From positions 1 to 5,503 of the forward strand of contig JAICIL010000300.1 in NCBI GenBank assembly GCA_025924435.1: a stretch of 5,503 nucleotides of DNA. Direction: 5' to 3'. Both the position numbers and the translations under genes were made by a program. Below the pieces are notes generated by a model that was not told the origin of the DNA, made no database searches, and saw only the letters and a list, made by a program, of their open reading frames with translations. This document shows, one piece after another, positions 1-5,490 of the stretch. Origin of the DNA: Chloroflexia bacterium. GTDB taxonomy: Bacteria; Chloroflexota; Chloroflexia; Thermomicrobiales; JALYUS01. Each line of letters opens with the position of its first letter. Within the stretch, counting starts at the first letter, position 1.

Positions 1-1
1 A

Positions 2-106
2 ATCGGGGCGGCGTTGGGTACCGTGACGACCGGAGATGCGGCGGGGTGGTTCGCCCACTGCGGCTACCCACCCCACCAGGATCAGTCTCTAGGAAGTCCG
101 CTCTAA
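2..106 (+). CDS. 3' end of an upstream gene, possibly a DDE transposase (partial)
   Basis: This frame is open from the left edge of the window and closes with TAA at 104-106, giving a 34-residue tail. The tail has a protein-like pattern, T-x-x-D-A-x-G-W-F-x-H-C-G-Y (the Trp-Phe-Ala-His-Cys-Gly-Tyr stretch is encoded at about 47-67), followed by a polar, proline-containing end. From memory this ending resembles the C-terminus of IS630-type DDE transposases, but no catalytic residue lies inside the window, so the family call is weak. The gene would run convergently towards the LCP gene, with palindromes 107-127 and 160-180 between the two stop codons, a sensible place for a shared transcription end. 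It could be a chance open frame in GC-rich DNA or a decayed remnant. Confidence 0.35.
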   Translation: MGAALGTVTTGDAAGWFAHCGYPPHQDQSLGSPL

Positions 107-127
107 CCCCTCCCGGCGCGGGAGGGG
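107..127. repeat. Palindromic GC-rich intergenic repeat, copy 1
   Basis: CCCCTCCCG at 107-115 and CGGGAGGGG at 119-127 form a perfect 9-bp inverted repeat around a 3-base loop (GCG). It begins directly after the TAA at 104-106. The same arms recur at 160-180 with a different loop. As RNA it would fold strongly from either strand, but there is no T-tract on either side, so a classical intrinsic terminator is not evident. It may be a REP-like element, a bidirectional transcription-end structure, or both. Confidence 0.75.
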
Positions 128-159
128 GAAACCTTGATCCGGGTGTGTCACTTAATCCT

Positions 160-180
160 CCCCTCCCGTGTCGGGAGGGG
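160..180. repeat. Palindromic GC-rich intergenic repeat, copy 2
   Basis: CCCCTCCCG at 160-168 and CGGGAGGGG at 172-180 repeat the arms of the 107-127 element exactly, with loop TGT instead of GCG. The copies are offset by 53 bp. This copy sits 14 bases beyond the stop codon of the minus-strand LCP gene, so it would be the first strong hairpin in that transcript's 3' end. Identical arms with unlike loops mean the arms are conserved or were duplicated as a unit. No T-run follows on the minus strand. Confidence 0.75.
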
Positions 181-190
181 TCGGGGTGGG
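173..190 (+). other. G-quadruplex-forming motif
   Basis: The plus strand reads GGG-A-GGGG-TC-GGGG-T-GGG, four tracts of at least three G separated by loops of 1, 2 and 1 bases, which fits the usual intramolecular quadruplex pattern. It overlaps the right arm of the 160-180 palindrome, so hairpin and quadruplex would compete for the same bases. It ends four bases before the LCP stop codon on the plus strand. That strand is the template for the LCP gene, so a folded quadruplex would lie in the path of polymerase just past the coding region. The motif is seen; the effect is inferred. Confidence 0.55.
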
Positions 191-194
191 CATA

Positions 195-1850
195 TCAGCA
201 GCAGGGCGGCGCGGGGCCGGGTTCCTTCGTGTCGTCGCCGAGTTGGATGAGAATGGCGGCATCGCCCGCTTCGGGGGGGCGCTTCGCATTCCCGTCCACG
301 CTGTCCGGGTTCAGGCCCAGCGTCTTGGCGAGCGCCACGGCGGTCTTCTGATTATCCGGAGAGAAGTAGAGGATTTTCGTCTTCGGCACGTTGCCCTTGG
401 TGTTCGGCGGCGCGTCAATAAATGTCGCGTTCGTGTACCCTTCCTTCTGCAACGCGGCGGTCCAGCGATTCGCGAAGCCGCCGTTGCGCGTGCTGTTCTC
501 CACGACGACCTTCGCGCCTGTGTTCACGCCCGCGTTCGCCTGCGCGGCGATGCTGTCCCGATTCTCCTTGGGGGAGAATTCCTTGGCGCGCGCGATGGCT
601 CGGTTCCAGTCTACGAGCGCGTAGAAGCCGTTGCAGTTCGGGCATTCGGTGATGAGATCGGTGAGCGTGAATTGCTGGATGGCGTTGCCCGGCAGATCCA
701 TGCCGAATTTCGCAAAGGCGATCCAGTTGCTATTCGCGTTGCCGCGCGGGAAGTCGGTGCGCACCGAGTCGCCGAGCGTGTCAATCAACCCCGTCGCCTT
801 CGTCAGCAGGTTGAGTTGCAACGCCTGCTGGCGGATGCCGAGGATCACCTGCTGCTGGCGCTGGTTGCGCTGGTAGTCGTTGTCGTCGTGGCGGGTGCGG
901 GCGAACTTGAGCGCCTCATCGCCGTCGAGATGGACAATGCCCGCCGGGAAGAAGACGCGGGAGAATTGGTAATCCTCGGTCGGATACGAACCGTCCAGGA
1001 TCGAGTAAGGATTGTCCACCGTCACGCCGCCGAAGGCATCCACGATCTTCCGAAAGCCCTGGAAATCCACCTGCGCGTAGTAATCAATCTGGATGCGGAA
1101 ATTTTGCTCGATCGTGTCCCGGACGAGGGCGATGCCGCCGCGCGTCGGGTCCACATATTTGGAAGTCTCACCGTTCGCGTAGACATCGGACATCTTCGCC
1201 TGCCCGAAGCCGCCCGCCTGCGTGACGAGCAGATCGCGCGGGATGGACAGCAGGTTGACGTGCTTCTCCAGCGGGTCCACATACGCGAGGATGATCGTAT
1301 CCGAGCGCGACGGGTCCGTGTCCCCCTCGCGCGTGTCCACACCGAGCATGAGGATCGTGAAGGGGTCCTTGCGGTCGAAGTTGATCGGCGGGGGCGCGGT
1401 CGGGATCGGCGTCGTCGCGACGGTCGGGAGCGGTGCAATCGTACCTAGTGGATTCGCGGTATTGGTCGGTCGCGGTGTACCGGTTGTTACGACAGCCTGG
1501 CCTCGCGGTAAGGGGCTGGCAACGATCTTGTTCGCGGCGCGCTCCGCGTGGATGATGACATTGAGCGCGTACGCGCCCACACCGAAGAGCAGCAGCACCG
1601 GCAGCGCGGCGAGGGCGATCACCCAGCGCGCGGGGCCTTTCCGCTTCTTCGGCGGCGGCACAATCGCCGGTAGCGCCTCTGTCTGCCGGGTGGGCGCGGG
1701 GCGCGGGGCGGGCTGCCCCGTCTGCTCGCGCGCCTCCTTCTCCAAGCGGGCGGCGCGGATCGCGCGCTTGTACTGGCCGCGCAGTTTCGGGCTGGCAGCC
1801 TGCCGCGCATGCATCGCGCGCCGGATGCGTCTGCGTGCGTCGTCGTCCAT
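195..1850 (-). CDS. LytR-CpsA-Psr (LCP) family envelope glycopolymer transferase with LytR_C domain
   Basis: LCP proteins transfer undecaprenyl-phosphate-linked polymers (teichoic acid, capsule, arabinogalactan-like) onto peptidoglycan at the outer membrane face. This 551-residue protein has a basic cytoplasmic N-terminus (1-75), one membrane helix (about 76-100), a Pro/Thr-rich linker (about 120-156), an LCP domain (about 162-365) and a LytR_C domain (about 445-538). Family motifs are intact: GVDTR (170-174) and SRSDT (181-185), where Asp/Arg hold metal and pyrophosphate; SIPRD (202-206); and R318-x-R320 with D325, R328 and R331-Q332 for lipid phosphate binding. ATG at 1850 is chosen because AGGGGAG lies seven bases upstream; longer in-frame starts at 1916 and 1904 would sit at or above the likely promoter. 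The only cysteines are C403/C406 (a CxxC in the inter-domain linker) and a C-terminal Cys-Cys. The polymer cannot be predicted. It is transcribed divergently from mreB. Confidence 0.93.
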   Translation of the reverse strand: MDDDARRRIRRAMHARQAASPKLRGQYKRAIRAARLEKEAREQTGQPAPRPAPTRQTEALPAIVPPPKKRKGPARWVIALAALPVLLLFGVGAYALNVIIHAERAANKIVASPLPRGQAVVTTGTPRPTNTANPLGTIAPLPTVATTPIPTAPPPINFDRKDPFTILMLGVDTREGDTDPSRSDTIILAYVDPLEKHVNLLSIPRDLLVTQAGGFGQAKMSDVYANGETSKYVDPTRGGIALVRDTIEQNFRIQIDYYAQVDFQGFRKIVDAFGGVTVDNPYSILDGSYPTEDYQFSRVFFPAGIVHLDGDEALKFARTRHDDNDYQRNQRQQQVILGIRQQALQLNLLTKATGLIDTLGDSVRTDFPRGNANSNWIAFAKFGMDLPGNAIQQFTLTDLITECPNCNGFYALVDWNRAIARAKEFSPKENRDSIAAQANAGVNTGAKVVVENSTRNGGFANRWTAALQKEGYTNATFIDAPPNTKGNVPKTKILYFSPDNQKTAVALAKTLGLNPDSVDGNAKRPPEAGDAAILIQLGDDTKEPGPAPPCC

Positions 1851-1857
1851 GCCCCAT

Positions 1858-1864
1858 CTCCCCT
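1858..1864 (-). promoter_or_regulatory. Ribosome binding site of the LCP gene
   Basis: The minus strand reads AGGGGAG with a seven-base spacer to the ATG at 1850. It fixes that start against longer in-frame ATGs at 1904 and 1916, which lack a comparable site. Confidence 0.75.
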
Positions 1865-1892
1865 CGGCCGCACCAATCTGTGCCGGGGCCGG

Positions 1893-1901
1893 AGTATAGC
1901 A
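1893..1901 (-). promoter_or_regulatory. Extended -10 promoter element for the LCP gene
   Basis: On the minus strand this reads TGC-TATACT, an extended -10 (TGn plus five of six consensus bases). No good -35 is present at 16-18 bp spacing, which is tolerable for extended -10 promoters. Transcription would start near 1886, giving a leader of about 36 bases that includes the ribosome binding site. The call rests on pattern alone. Confidence 0.5.
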
Positions 1902-1921
1902 CATCCGCGCTCGCACATTAT

Positions 1922-2008
1922 GTCCGGTGATCGTGTATACTCATCCGACACCGCGGCGCACCGACGCGAGGGTGGTATACGCATGTTTGCAGTGAATGTC
2001 CACCGGAC
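1922..2008. repeat. 8-bp inverted repeat flanking the mreB promoter and leader
   Basis: GTCCGGTG at 1922-1929 is exactly inverted as CACCGGAC at 2001-2008, with 71 bases between. The left arm overlaps the spacer of the plus-strand promoter candidate; the right arm is in the mreB leader. They could be two half-sites of an operator or the base of a leader fold, but an 8-bp match is not rare in DNA of this composition. Confidence 0.25.
1936..1941 (+). promoter_or_regulatory. -10 candidate for the mreB-mreC-murT operon
   Basis: TATACT on the plus strand matches five of six -10 consensus bases. The -35 position (about 1913-1918, GCACAT) is poor, so the promoter may need an activator or an alternative sigma factor. 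A start near 1948 would give a leader of about 87 bases before mreB. The same hexamer appears facing the other way at 1893-1898, so both -35 regions would overlap at about 1913-1921. A weaker alternative, TATACG, lies at 1976-1981. Confidence 0.4.
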
Positions 2009-2015
2009 GGTGGGC

Positions 2016-2023
2016 AGGGGAGG
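2016..2023 (+). promoter_or_regulatory. Ribosome binding site of mreB, in the loop of a small hairpin
   Basis: AGGGGAGG is a strong Shine-Dalgarno match but lies 11 bases from the ATG at 2035, slightly far. Flanking GGTGG (2009-2013) and CCACC (2024-2028) can pair, placing the site in a 10-base loop. Folding would bring the site and start codon closer together rather than hide the site. The distant in-frame ATG at 1996 has no such site. Confidence 0.55.
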
Positions 2024-2034
2024 CCACCCGGCGC

Positions 2035-3093
2035 ATGTTCCGCCCCTTGGATTATTTTCTCGGCGCGTTCAGCCGCGATCTCGGCATAGACCTCGGCACG
2101 GCGAACACGCTCGTCTACGTGCGCGGGCGGGGGATCGTCGTCTCGGAGCCGTCGGTTGTCGCGATTGACTCGCGCACGAAGCGCGCGCTCGCCGTCGGCG
2201 CGGAGGCGAAGGCGATGCTCGGCAAGACACCGGGCAACATCATCGCCGTCCGCCCGCTCAAGGATGGCGTGATCGCCGATTTCGACACCGTCGAGTTGAT
2301 GCTCCGCTACTTCATCACGAAGGTGCATCCGCAGCGCGTGATGGCGCCGCACCCGCGCGTCGTCGTCGGCATCCCGTCCGGCGTCACCGAGGTCGAGAAG
2401 CGGGCGGCGAAGGATGCCGCGCTCTCCGCCGGGGCGCGCGAGGCGTACACCATCGAGGAGCCGATGGCGGCGGCGATCGGCGCGGGCCTGCCCGTCAATG
2501 AGCCGGTCGGCAGCATGATCGTGGACATCGGCGGCGGCACGACGGAGGTCGCGGTGATCTCGCTCGGCGGCATCGTCGTCAACAACTCGATCCGCATCGC
2601 CGGGGATGAGATTGACGACGCGATCATCCAGTACGCCCGGCGCGACCACAACCTCGTGATCGGCGAGCGGATGGCGGAGAACGCGAAGATCGCCGCCGGG
2701 AGCGCGTACCCGCTCGAACAGGAGCGGCGCGTCATGCTCCGGGGGCGCGACCTCCTGACGGGCCTGCCGAAGGAGATCGAGATCTCCTCCGTCGAGTTGC
2801 GGGACGCGATCTCCGGCCCCGTCAGCACGATTGTGGACCTCGTCAAAAGCAGCATCGAAGAGACGCCGCCGGAACTCGTCGCGGACGTCATGGAGCAGGG
2901 CATCACGCTCGCGGGCGGCGGCGCGCTCCTCTACGGCCTGGAGCGGCGGCTGGAAATGGAATTGCGCATGCCCGTCCATAAAGCGGAAGACCCACTCACA
3001 TGCGTCGCGGAAGGGACGGGCCGGGTGGCCGAGTCCATCCACCTCTACCACCGCGCGCTCGCCGGAGGCCAGGAACTCCGGCGTCCCTATTAG
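2035..3093 (+). CDS. mreB: Rod shape-determining protein MreB (bacterial actin homologue)
   Basis: MreB forms ATP-dependent membrane-bound filaments that position the lateral-wall elongation machinery. The 352-residue product is close to the usual family length and spans the whole actin fold: phosphate-1 loop GIDLGTANT (17-25); the [14 protein letters not shown] segment (111-124); [14 protein letters not shown] (141-154); phosphate-2 loop [16 protein letters not shown] (164-179); a [10 protein letters not shown] region (210-219); and adenosine motif [11 protein letters not shown] (292-302). No core motif is missing. The first 14 residues ([14 protein letters not shown]) are aromatic and hydrophobic before the fold begins, likely a membrane-binding extension. 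ATG at 2035 is preferred over in-frame ATG 1996, which would add 13 unrelated residues and lacks a ribosome site. First gene of the operon, 15 bases ahead of mreC. Confidence 0.96.
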   Translation: MFRPLDYFLGAFSRDLGIDLGTANTLVYVRGRGIVVSEPSVVAIDSRTKRALAVGAEAKAMLGKTPGNIIAVRPLKDGVIADFDTVELMLRYFITKVHPQRVMAPHPRVVVGIPSGVTEVEKRAAKDAALSAGAREAYTIEEPMAAAIGAGLPVNEPVGSMIVDIGGGTTEVAVISLGGIVVNNSIRIAGDEIDDAIIQYARRDHNLVIGERMAENAKIAAGSAYPLEQERRVMLRGRDLLTGLPKEIEISSVELRDAISGPVSTIVDLVKSSIEETPPELVADVMEQGITLAGGGALLYGLERRLEMELRMPVHKAEDPLTCVAEGTGRVAESIHLYHRALAGGQELRRPY

Positions 3094-3096
3094 CGT

Positions 3097-3103
3097 GGGG
3101 AGG
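3097..3103 (+). promoter_or_regulatory. Ribosome binding site of mreC
   Basis: GGGGAGG with a five-base spacer to the ATG at 3109, inside the 15-base gap after the mreB stop. This supports independent ribosome loading on mreC within one transcript. Confidence 0.7.
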
Positions 3104-3108
3104 CGGCG

Positions 3109-3942
3109 ATGATCACGTCGTTCGGCTCGCGCCGGCGCCCCTGGCTCTATATCGCGACCTTCGTCGGCCTGACGCTCCTGCTCATCCTGCTCGACTCGCA
3201 GCATGCCTTCGACCCGATCAAGGGCGGCGCGTCGAGCGTCCTCGCCTCGTGGCAGGAGCGGGCGAAAGCGGTGGGCGACCGCCTCGGCGTCGCGCGCGGC
3301 AGCGTCCAGAATACGGCGGATTTGCAGGCGCAGATAGACACGCTGACGAAGCAGCGCGATCAGCTGCTCGTGGACAACAGCCGCCTCGCCGATCTCGACC
3401 GCGAGGTGCGGCAATTGCGCCAGCAACTCGATTTCCAGCAGGCGCAACCGACATACGACATCGTGGCGGCGGACGTCGTGAAGAACGATCGCGAGTCCTC
3501 GAAGAAGGAATGCACGATCAACAAGGGCAAGGATGATGGCCTGGCGAAGGGCATGGCCGTCACCTCGCCCGAGGGGCTGATGGTCGGCATCATCACCGAT
3601 GTGACGGCGCACACGGCGCTCGTCACGTTCATCATTGACGACAGCATCCACGTCAGCGCGGTCGTCCAGGACAGCGGGGAGCAGGGCATCGTCGTCGGCG
3701 CGTGGCAGGAGTCGAAGCGGCTGCTGCTGCGCGAAGTGGACAAGAACGCGAAGATCGAGCAGGGGCAGCGGATCGTCACGGGCACGCTCACGAATGGCGT
3801 CGAGCCGAATCTGCTCGTTGGCTACGTCTATAGCGTGCAGAAGGAAGACATCTCCGACACGCAGGTGATCGAACTCGTCCCGTACGTCAACTTCGATAAG
3901 TTACGCACCGTGAGCATCGTGCGCGGGAAGAAGGGGCCGTGA
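3109..3942 (+). CDS. mreC: Rod shape-determining protein MreC
   Basis: MreC is a bitopic membrane protein that links MreB inside to the penicillin-binding proteins outside and helps activate the elongation synthase. The 277-residue product has the standard layout: short basic N-terminus, one membrane helix (about 12-29), a periplasmic/extracytoplasmic coiled coil rich in Gln, Asp and Leu (about 68-111), then the two-part beta domain (about 117-271). Family landmarks are INKGKDDGLAKGMAV (137-151), GLMVGIITDV (156-165) and QRIVTGTLTNGVEPNLLVGYV (220-240), which stands in for the usual GDxVVTSGxxGxFPxGLxVGxV; here Ser-Gly is Gly-Thr and the Phe-Pro is Glu-Pro. Length is typical. It follows mreB and overlaps the murT start by four bases. 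No mreD follows. Confidence 0.93.
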   Translation: MITSFGSRRRPWLYIATFVGLTLLLILLDSQHAFDPIKGGASSVLASWQERAKAVGDRLGVARGSVQNTADLQAQIDTLTKQRDQLLVDNSRLADLDREVRQLRQQLDFQQAQPTYDIVAADVVKNDRESSKKECTINKGKDDGLAKGMAVTSPEGLMVGIITDVTAHTALVTFIIDDSIHVSAVVQDSGEQGIVVGAWQESKRLLLREVDKNAKIEQGQRIVTGTLTNGVEPNLLVGYVYSVQKEDISDTQVIELVPYVNFDKLRTVSIVRGKKGP

Positions 3943-5366
3943 CGCTCCTGCCGGATCTCCGGTTGGCCGCCGCGCTCGCCACGGCGAAGGGGACGTACCG
4001 CGCCACGCAATTGCTCGGTCGCAGCGGCGGGACGGCGATCCCCGGCCTCGTCGCCGAGCGGGTTGACCCGCACCTGATCGGCAAACTCGCCGCCCGGCTG
4101 CCGGAGGGCACGGTCGTCGTCGCGGGCACCAACGGCAAGGCGACGACGGCGCGCATGCTCGCGGACATCCTCGCCGCCGCCGGGAAAACGGTGCTGAACA
4201 ATGGCGCGGGCAGCAACCTCAGCCGGGGCATCGCCGCGTCCTTTGCGCGCCGTTCGTCGCTCCTCGGGCGGCCGGACGCGGATGTCGCGGTGATCGAGAC
4301 GGACGAAGGCGCGTTCCCCGCCGTCGTCGTGGCGGTGCGGCCGCGCGTGATCGTCCTCAACAATCTCTTCCGCGATCAACTCGACCGCTACGGCGAACTT
4401 AACAGCGTCGCCGCGAAGTGGAAGGCCGCGCTCGCGGACCTCGCGCCCGGCACGCGCCTCGTCTACGACGCCGATGACCCGACGCTCTGCGCGCTCGCGG
4501 ACGCCGCGGCCCCCGGCACGATACGCATCCCGTTCGGCCTCGGCCCGCACGACTATACCCTGCCGGCGTTGGCGCACGCGGCGGATGCGGCGCTCTGCGC
4601 GAAATGCGGGACGCCGCTCGCGTATCGCGCGCTCTCGGTCGGGCATCTCGGCGACTGGTACTGCCCGACGGGCGACAACGCGCGCCCGCCGCTCGCCTTC
4701 GCCACCACGGACATTCGGCTGCTCGGCATGGAGGGCGCGACGTTCACGGTGTCGCACGGTGATACGCCCCGGCTCGATGTCGCGACAAACGTGCCCGGCC
4801 TGTACAACGTCTACAACGCGCTCGGCGCGACGGCGGCGGCGGTGACGCTCGGCGTCGCTGCGGAGGTCGTGGCCGCCGCGCTGCGGGCATTCGTCGCGCC
4901 GTTCGGGCGGATCGAGCGGGTGGAACTGCGCGGGCGGCGGCTGACGCTGGCGCTCATCAAGAACCCGACCGGCGCGAATGAGGTGCTGCGCCTCGTGACG
5001 ACCGCGCCGCCCGCGCCCCTCCTCATCTGCATCAACGACCTGATCGCCGACGGGCGGGATGTTTCGTGGCTGTGGGACACGGATTTCGAGGTGCTGGCGG
5101 GCTATCCCGCGCCGATCAGCGTCGGCGGCATCCGCGCGCTCGACATGGCGGTGCGGCTGAAGTACGCCGGCGTGCCCGATGATCGCATCACCGTCGTGCC
5201 GGAGATCGCCGATGCGCTCGTCGCGGTCGCGGAGCGAGCGGAGGCGGGCGGCGATGCGTATGTGCTGCCGACCTATACCGCGATGCTCGCCGCGCGGGAA
5301 TCGCTGCATACGCTCGGCGCGCTCTCCGATGTCTGGGCGACGGCGGAGCAGGCAGGGGAACGGTAG
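3939..5366 (+). CDS. murT: Lipid II isoglutaminyl synthase (glutamine-hydrolysing), MurT subunit
   Basis: MurT, with glutaminase GatD, uses ATP and glutamine-derived ammonia to amidate D-Glu of lipid II to D-isoglutamine in the cytoplasm. The 475-residue product has a Mur ligase central domain with P-loop GTNGKATT (63-70), the acidic IETDEGAFP segment (119-127) and the MurT signature NLFRDQLDRYGEL (142-154). A zinc ribbon insert follows (220-250). The C-terminal MurT domain (DUF1727, about 325-460) has LALIKNPTGANEVL (337-350) and INDLIADGRDVSWLWDTDFE (365-384), which in known MurTs carries the Asp that completes the GatD catalytic triad. Oddity: the ribbon has C220, C223 and C242, but the expected fourth Cys, position 245, is Gly. 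GTG at 3939 is chosen because it overlaps the mreC TGA (GTGA), with GGGAAG eight bases upstream; translation is probably coupled. The usual partner gatD does not follow within the window. Confidence 0.94.
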   Translation: MTLLPDLRLAAALATAKGTYRATQLLGRSGGTAIPGLVAERVDPHLIGKLAARLPEGTVVVAGTNGKATTARMLADILAAAGKTVLNNGAGSNLSRGIAASFARRSSLLGRPDADVAVIETDEGAFPAVVVAVRPRVIVLNNLFRDQLDRYGELNSVAAKWKAALADLAPGTRLVYDADDPTLCALADAAAPGTIRIPFGLGPHDYTLPALAHAADAALCAKCGTPLAYRALSVGHLGDWYCPTGDNARPPLAFATTDIRLLGMEGATFTVSHGDTPRLDVATNVPGLYNVYNALGATAAAVTLGVAAEVVAAALRAFVAPFGRIERVELRGRRLTLALIKNPTGANEVLRLVTTAPPAPLLICINDLIADGRDVSWLWDTDFEVLAGYPAPISVGGIRALDMAVRLKYAGVPDDRITVVPEIADALVAVAERAEAGGDAYVLPTYTAMLAARESLHTLGALSDVWATAEQAGER

Positions 5367-5370
5367 CGGA

Positions 5371-5417
5371 GGCGTTCCAGCCGGCGTGCCTTTTTAGCTG
5401 GCGCAGGCTGGAAAGCC
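5371..5417 (+). terminator. Long imperfect hairpin after murT (possible terminator or intergenic repeat)
   Basis: Arms 5371-5386 and 5402-5417 pair at 14 of 16 positions: GGC, TTCCAGCC and GCG match in turn, separated by two G-A mismatches. The loop is 15 bases (5387-5401) and contains T5 at 5391-5395. It begins four bases after the murT stop. Because the T-run is in the loop and not after the stem, it is not a classical intrinsic terminator; it may stabilise the 3' end, act through another mechanism, or be a mobile palindromic repeat. An alternative stem, GCTGGC 5397-5402 with GCCAGC 5415-5420, would exclude the main fold. Confidence 0.45.
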
Positions 5418-5480
5418 AGCGCGGCCCGGTGAAGGGTGGTGGATCGGAGCCAGAAGAAATACTAGCGACGGGTCACCAGG

Positions 5481-5490
5481 CTCTAACCCC
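5481..5490 (+). repeat. Second copy of the CTCTAACCCC stretch seen at 101-110
   Basis: CTCTAACCCC here matches 101-110 exactly; with the preceding G the match is 11 bases. At the left copy it leads straight into the CCCCTCCCG palindrome; here it continues as GCCGGG, so the palindrome is not repeated within the visible part. Bases 5418-5503 hold no supported gene. Only a 35-codon minus-strand open frame runs in from the right edge, closing at 5394-5396. Confidence 0.3.

Noticed and set aside
41..78. tRNA-like 3' end (GGTTCG followed by CCCCACCA)
   Set aside because: The bases around the TTCG do not form a T-arm, and no acceptor, D or anticodon arms fit upstream.
168..1448. 426-codon open frame on the plus strand opposite the LCP gene
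   Set aside because: It is Arg/Val-rich with no recognisable domain and lies antisense to a gene with intact LCP motifs; GC-rich codon bias explains the openness.
1851..1916. N-terminally longer LCP start at 1916 or 1904
   Set aside because: It would overlap the likely extended -10 and lacks a ribosome binding site, whereas ATG 1850 has AGGGGAG at seven bases.
1983..2168. ATG at 1983 preceded by GAGGGTGG as a small leader gene
   Set aside because: The frame runs about 130 bases into mreB and encodes nothing recognisable; a leader peptide is not supported.
1918..3651. 577-codon minus-strand open frame opposite mreB and mreC
   Set aside because: It is composed mainly of Arg, Asp, Ala and His with no domain, and it spans two well-identified genes and their control region.
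3828..5309. 493-codon minus-strand open frame opposite murT
   Set aside because: Its Arg-rich, low-complexity translation mirrors GC-rich third positions of murT; no motif is recognisable.
5371..5395. Classical intrinsic terminator ending in T5 at 5391-5395
   Set aside because: The stem immediately before the T-run is only about four pairs (GGCG with TGCC), including one G-T wobble; the strong pairing instead spans the T-run.
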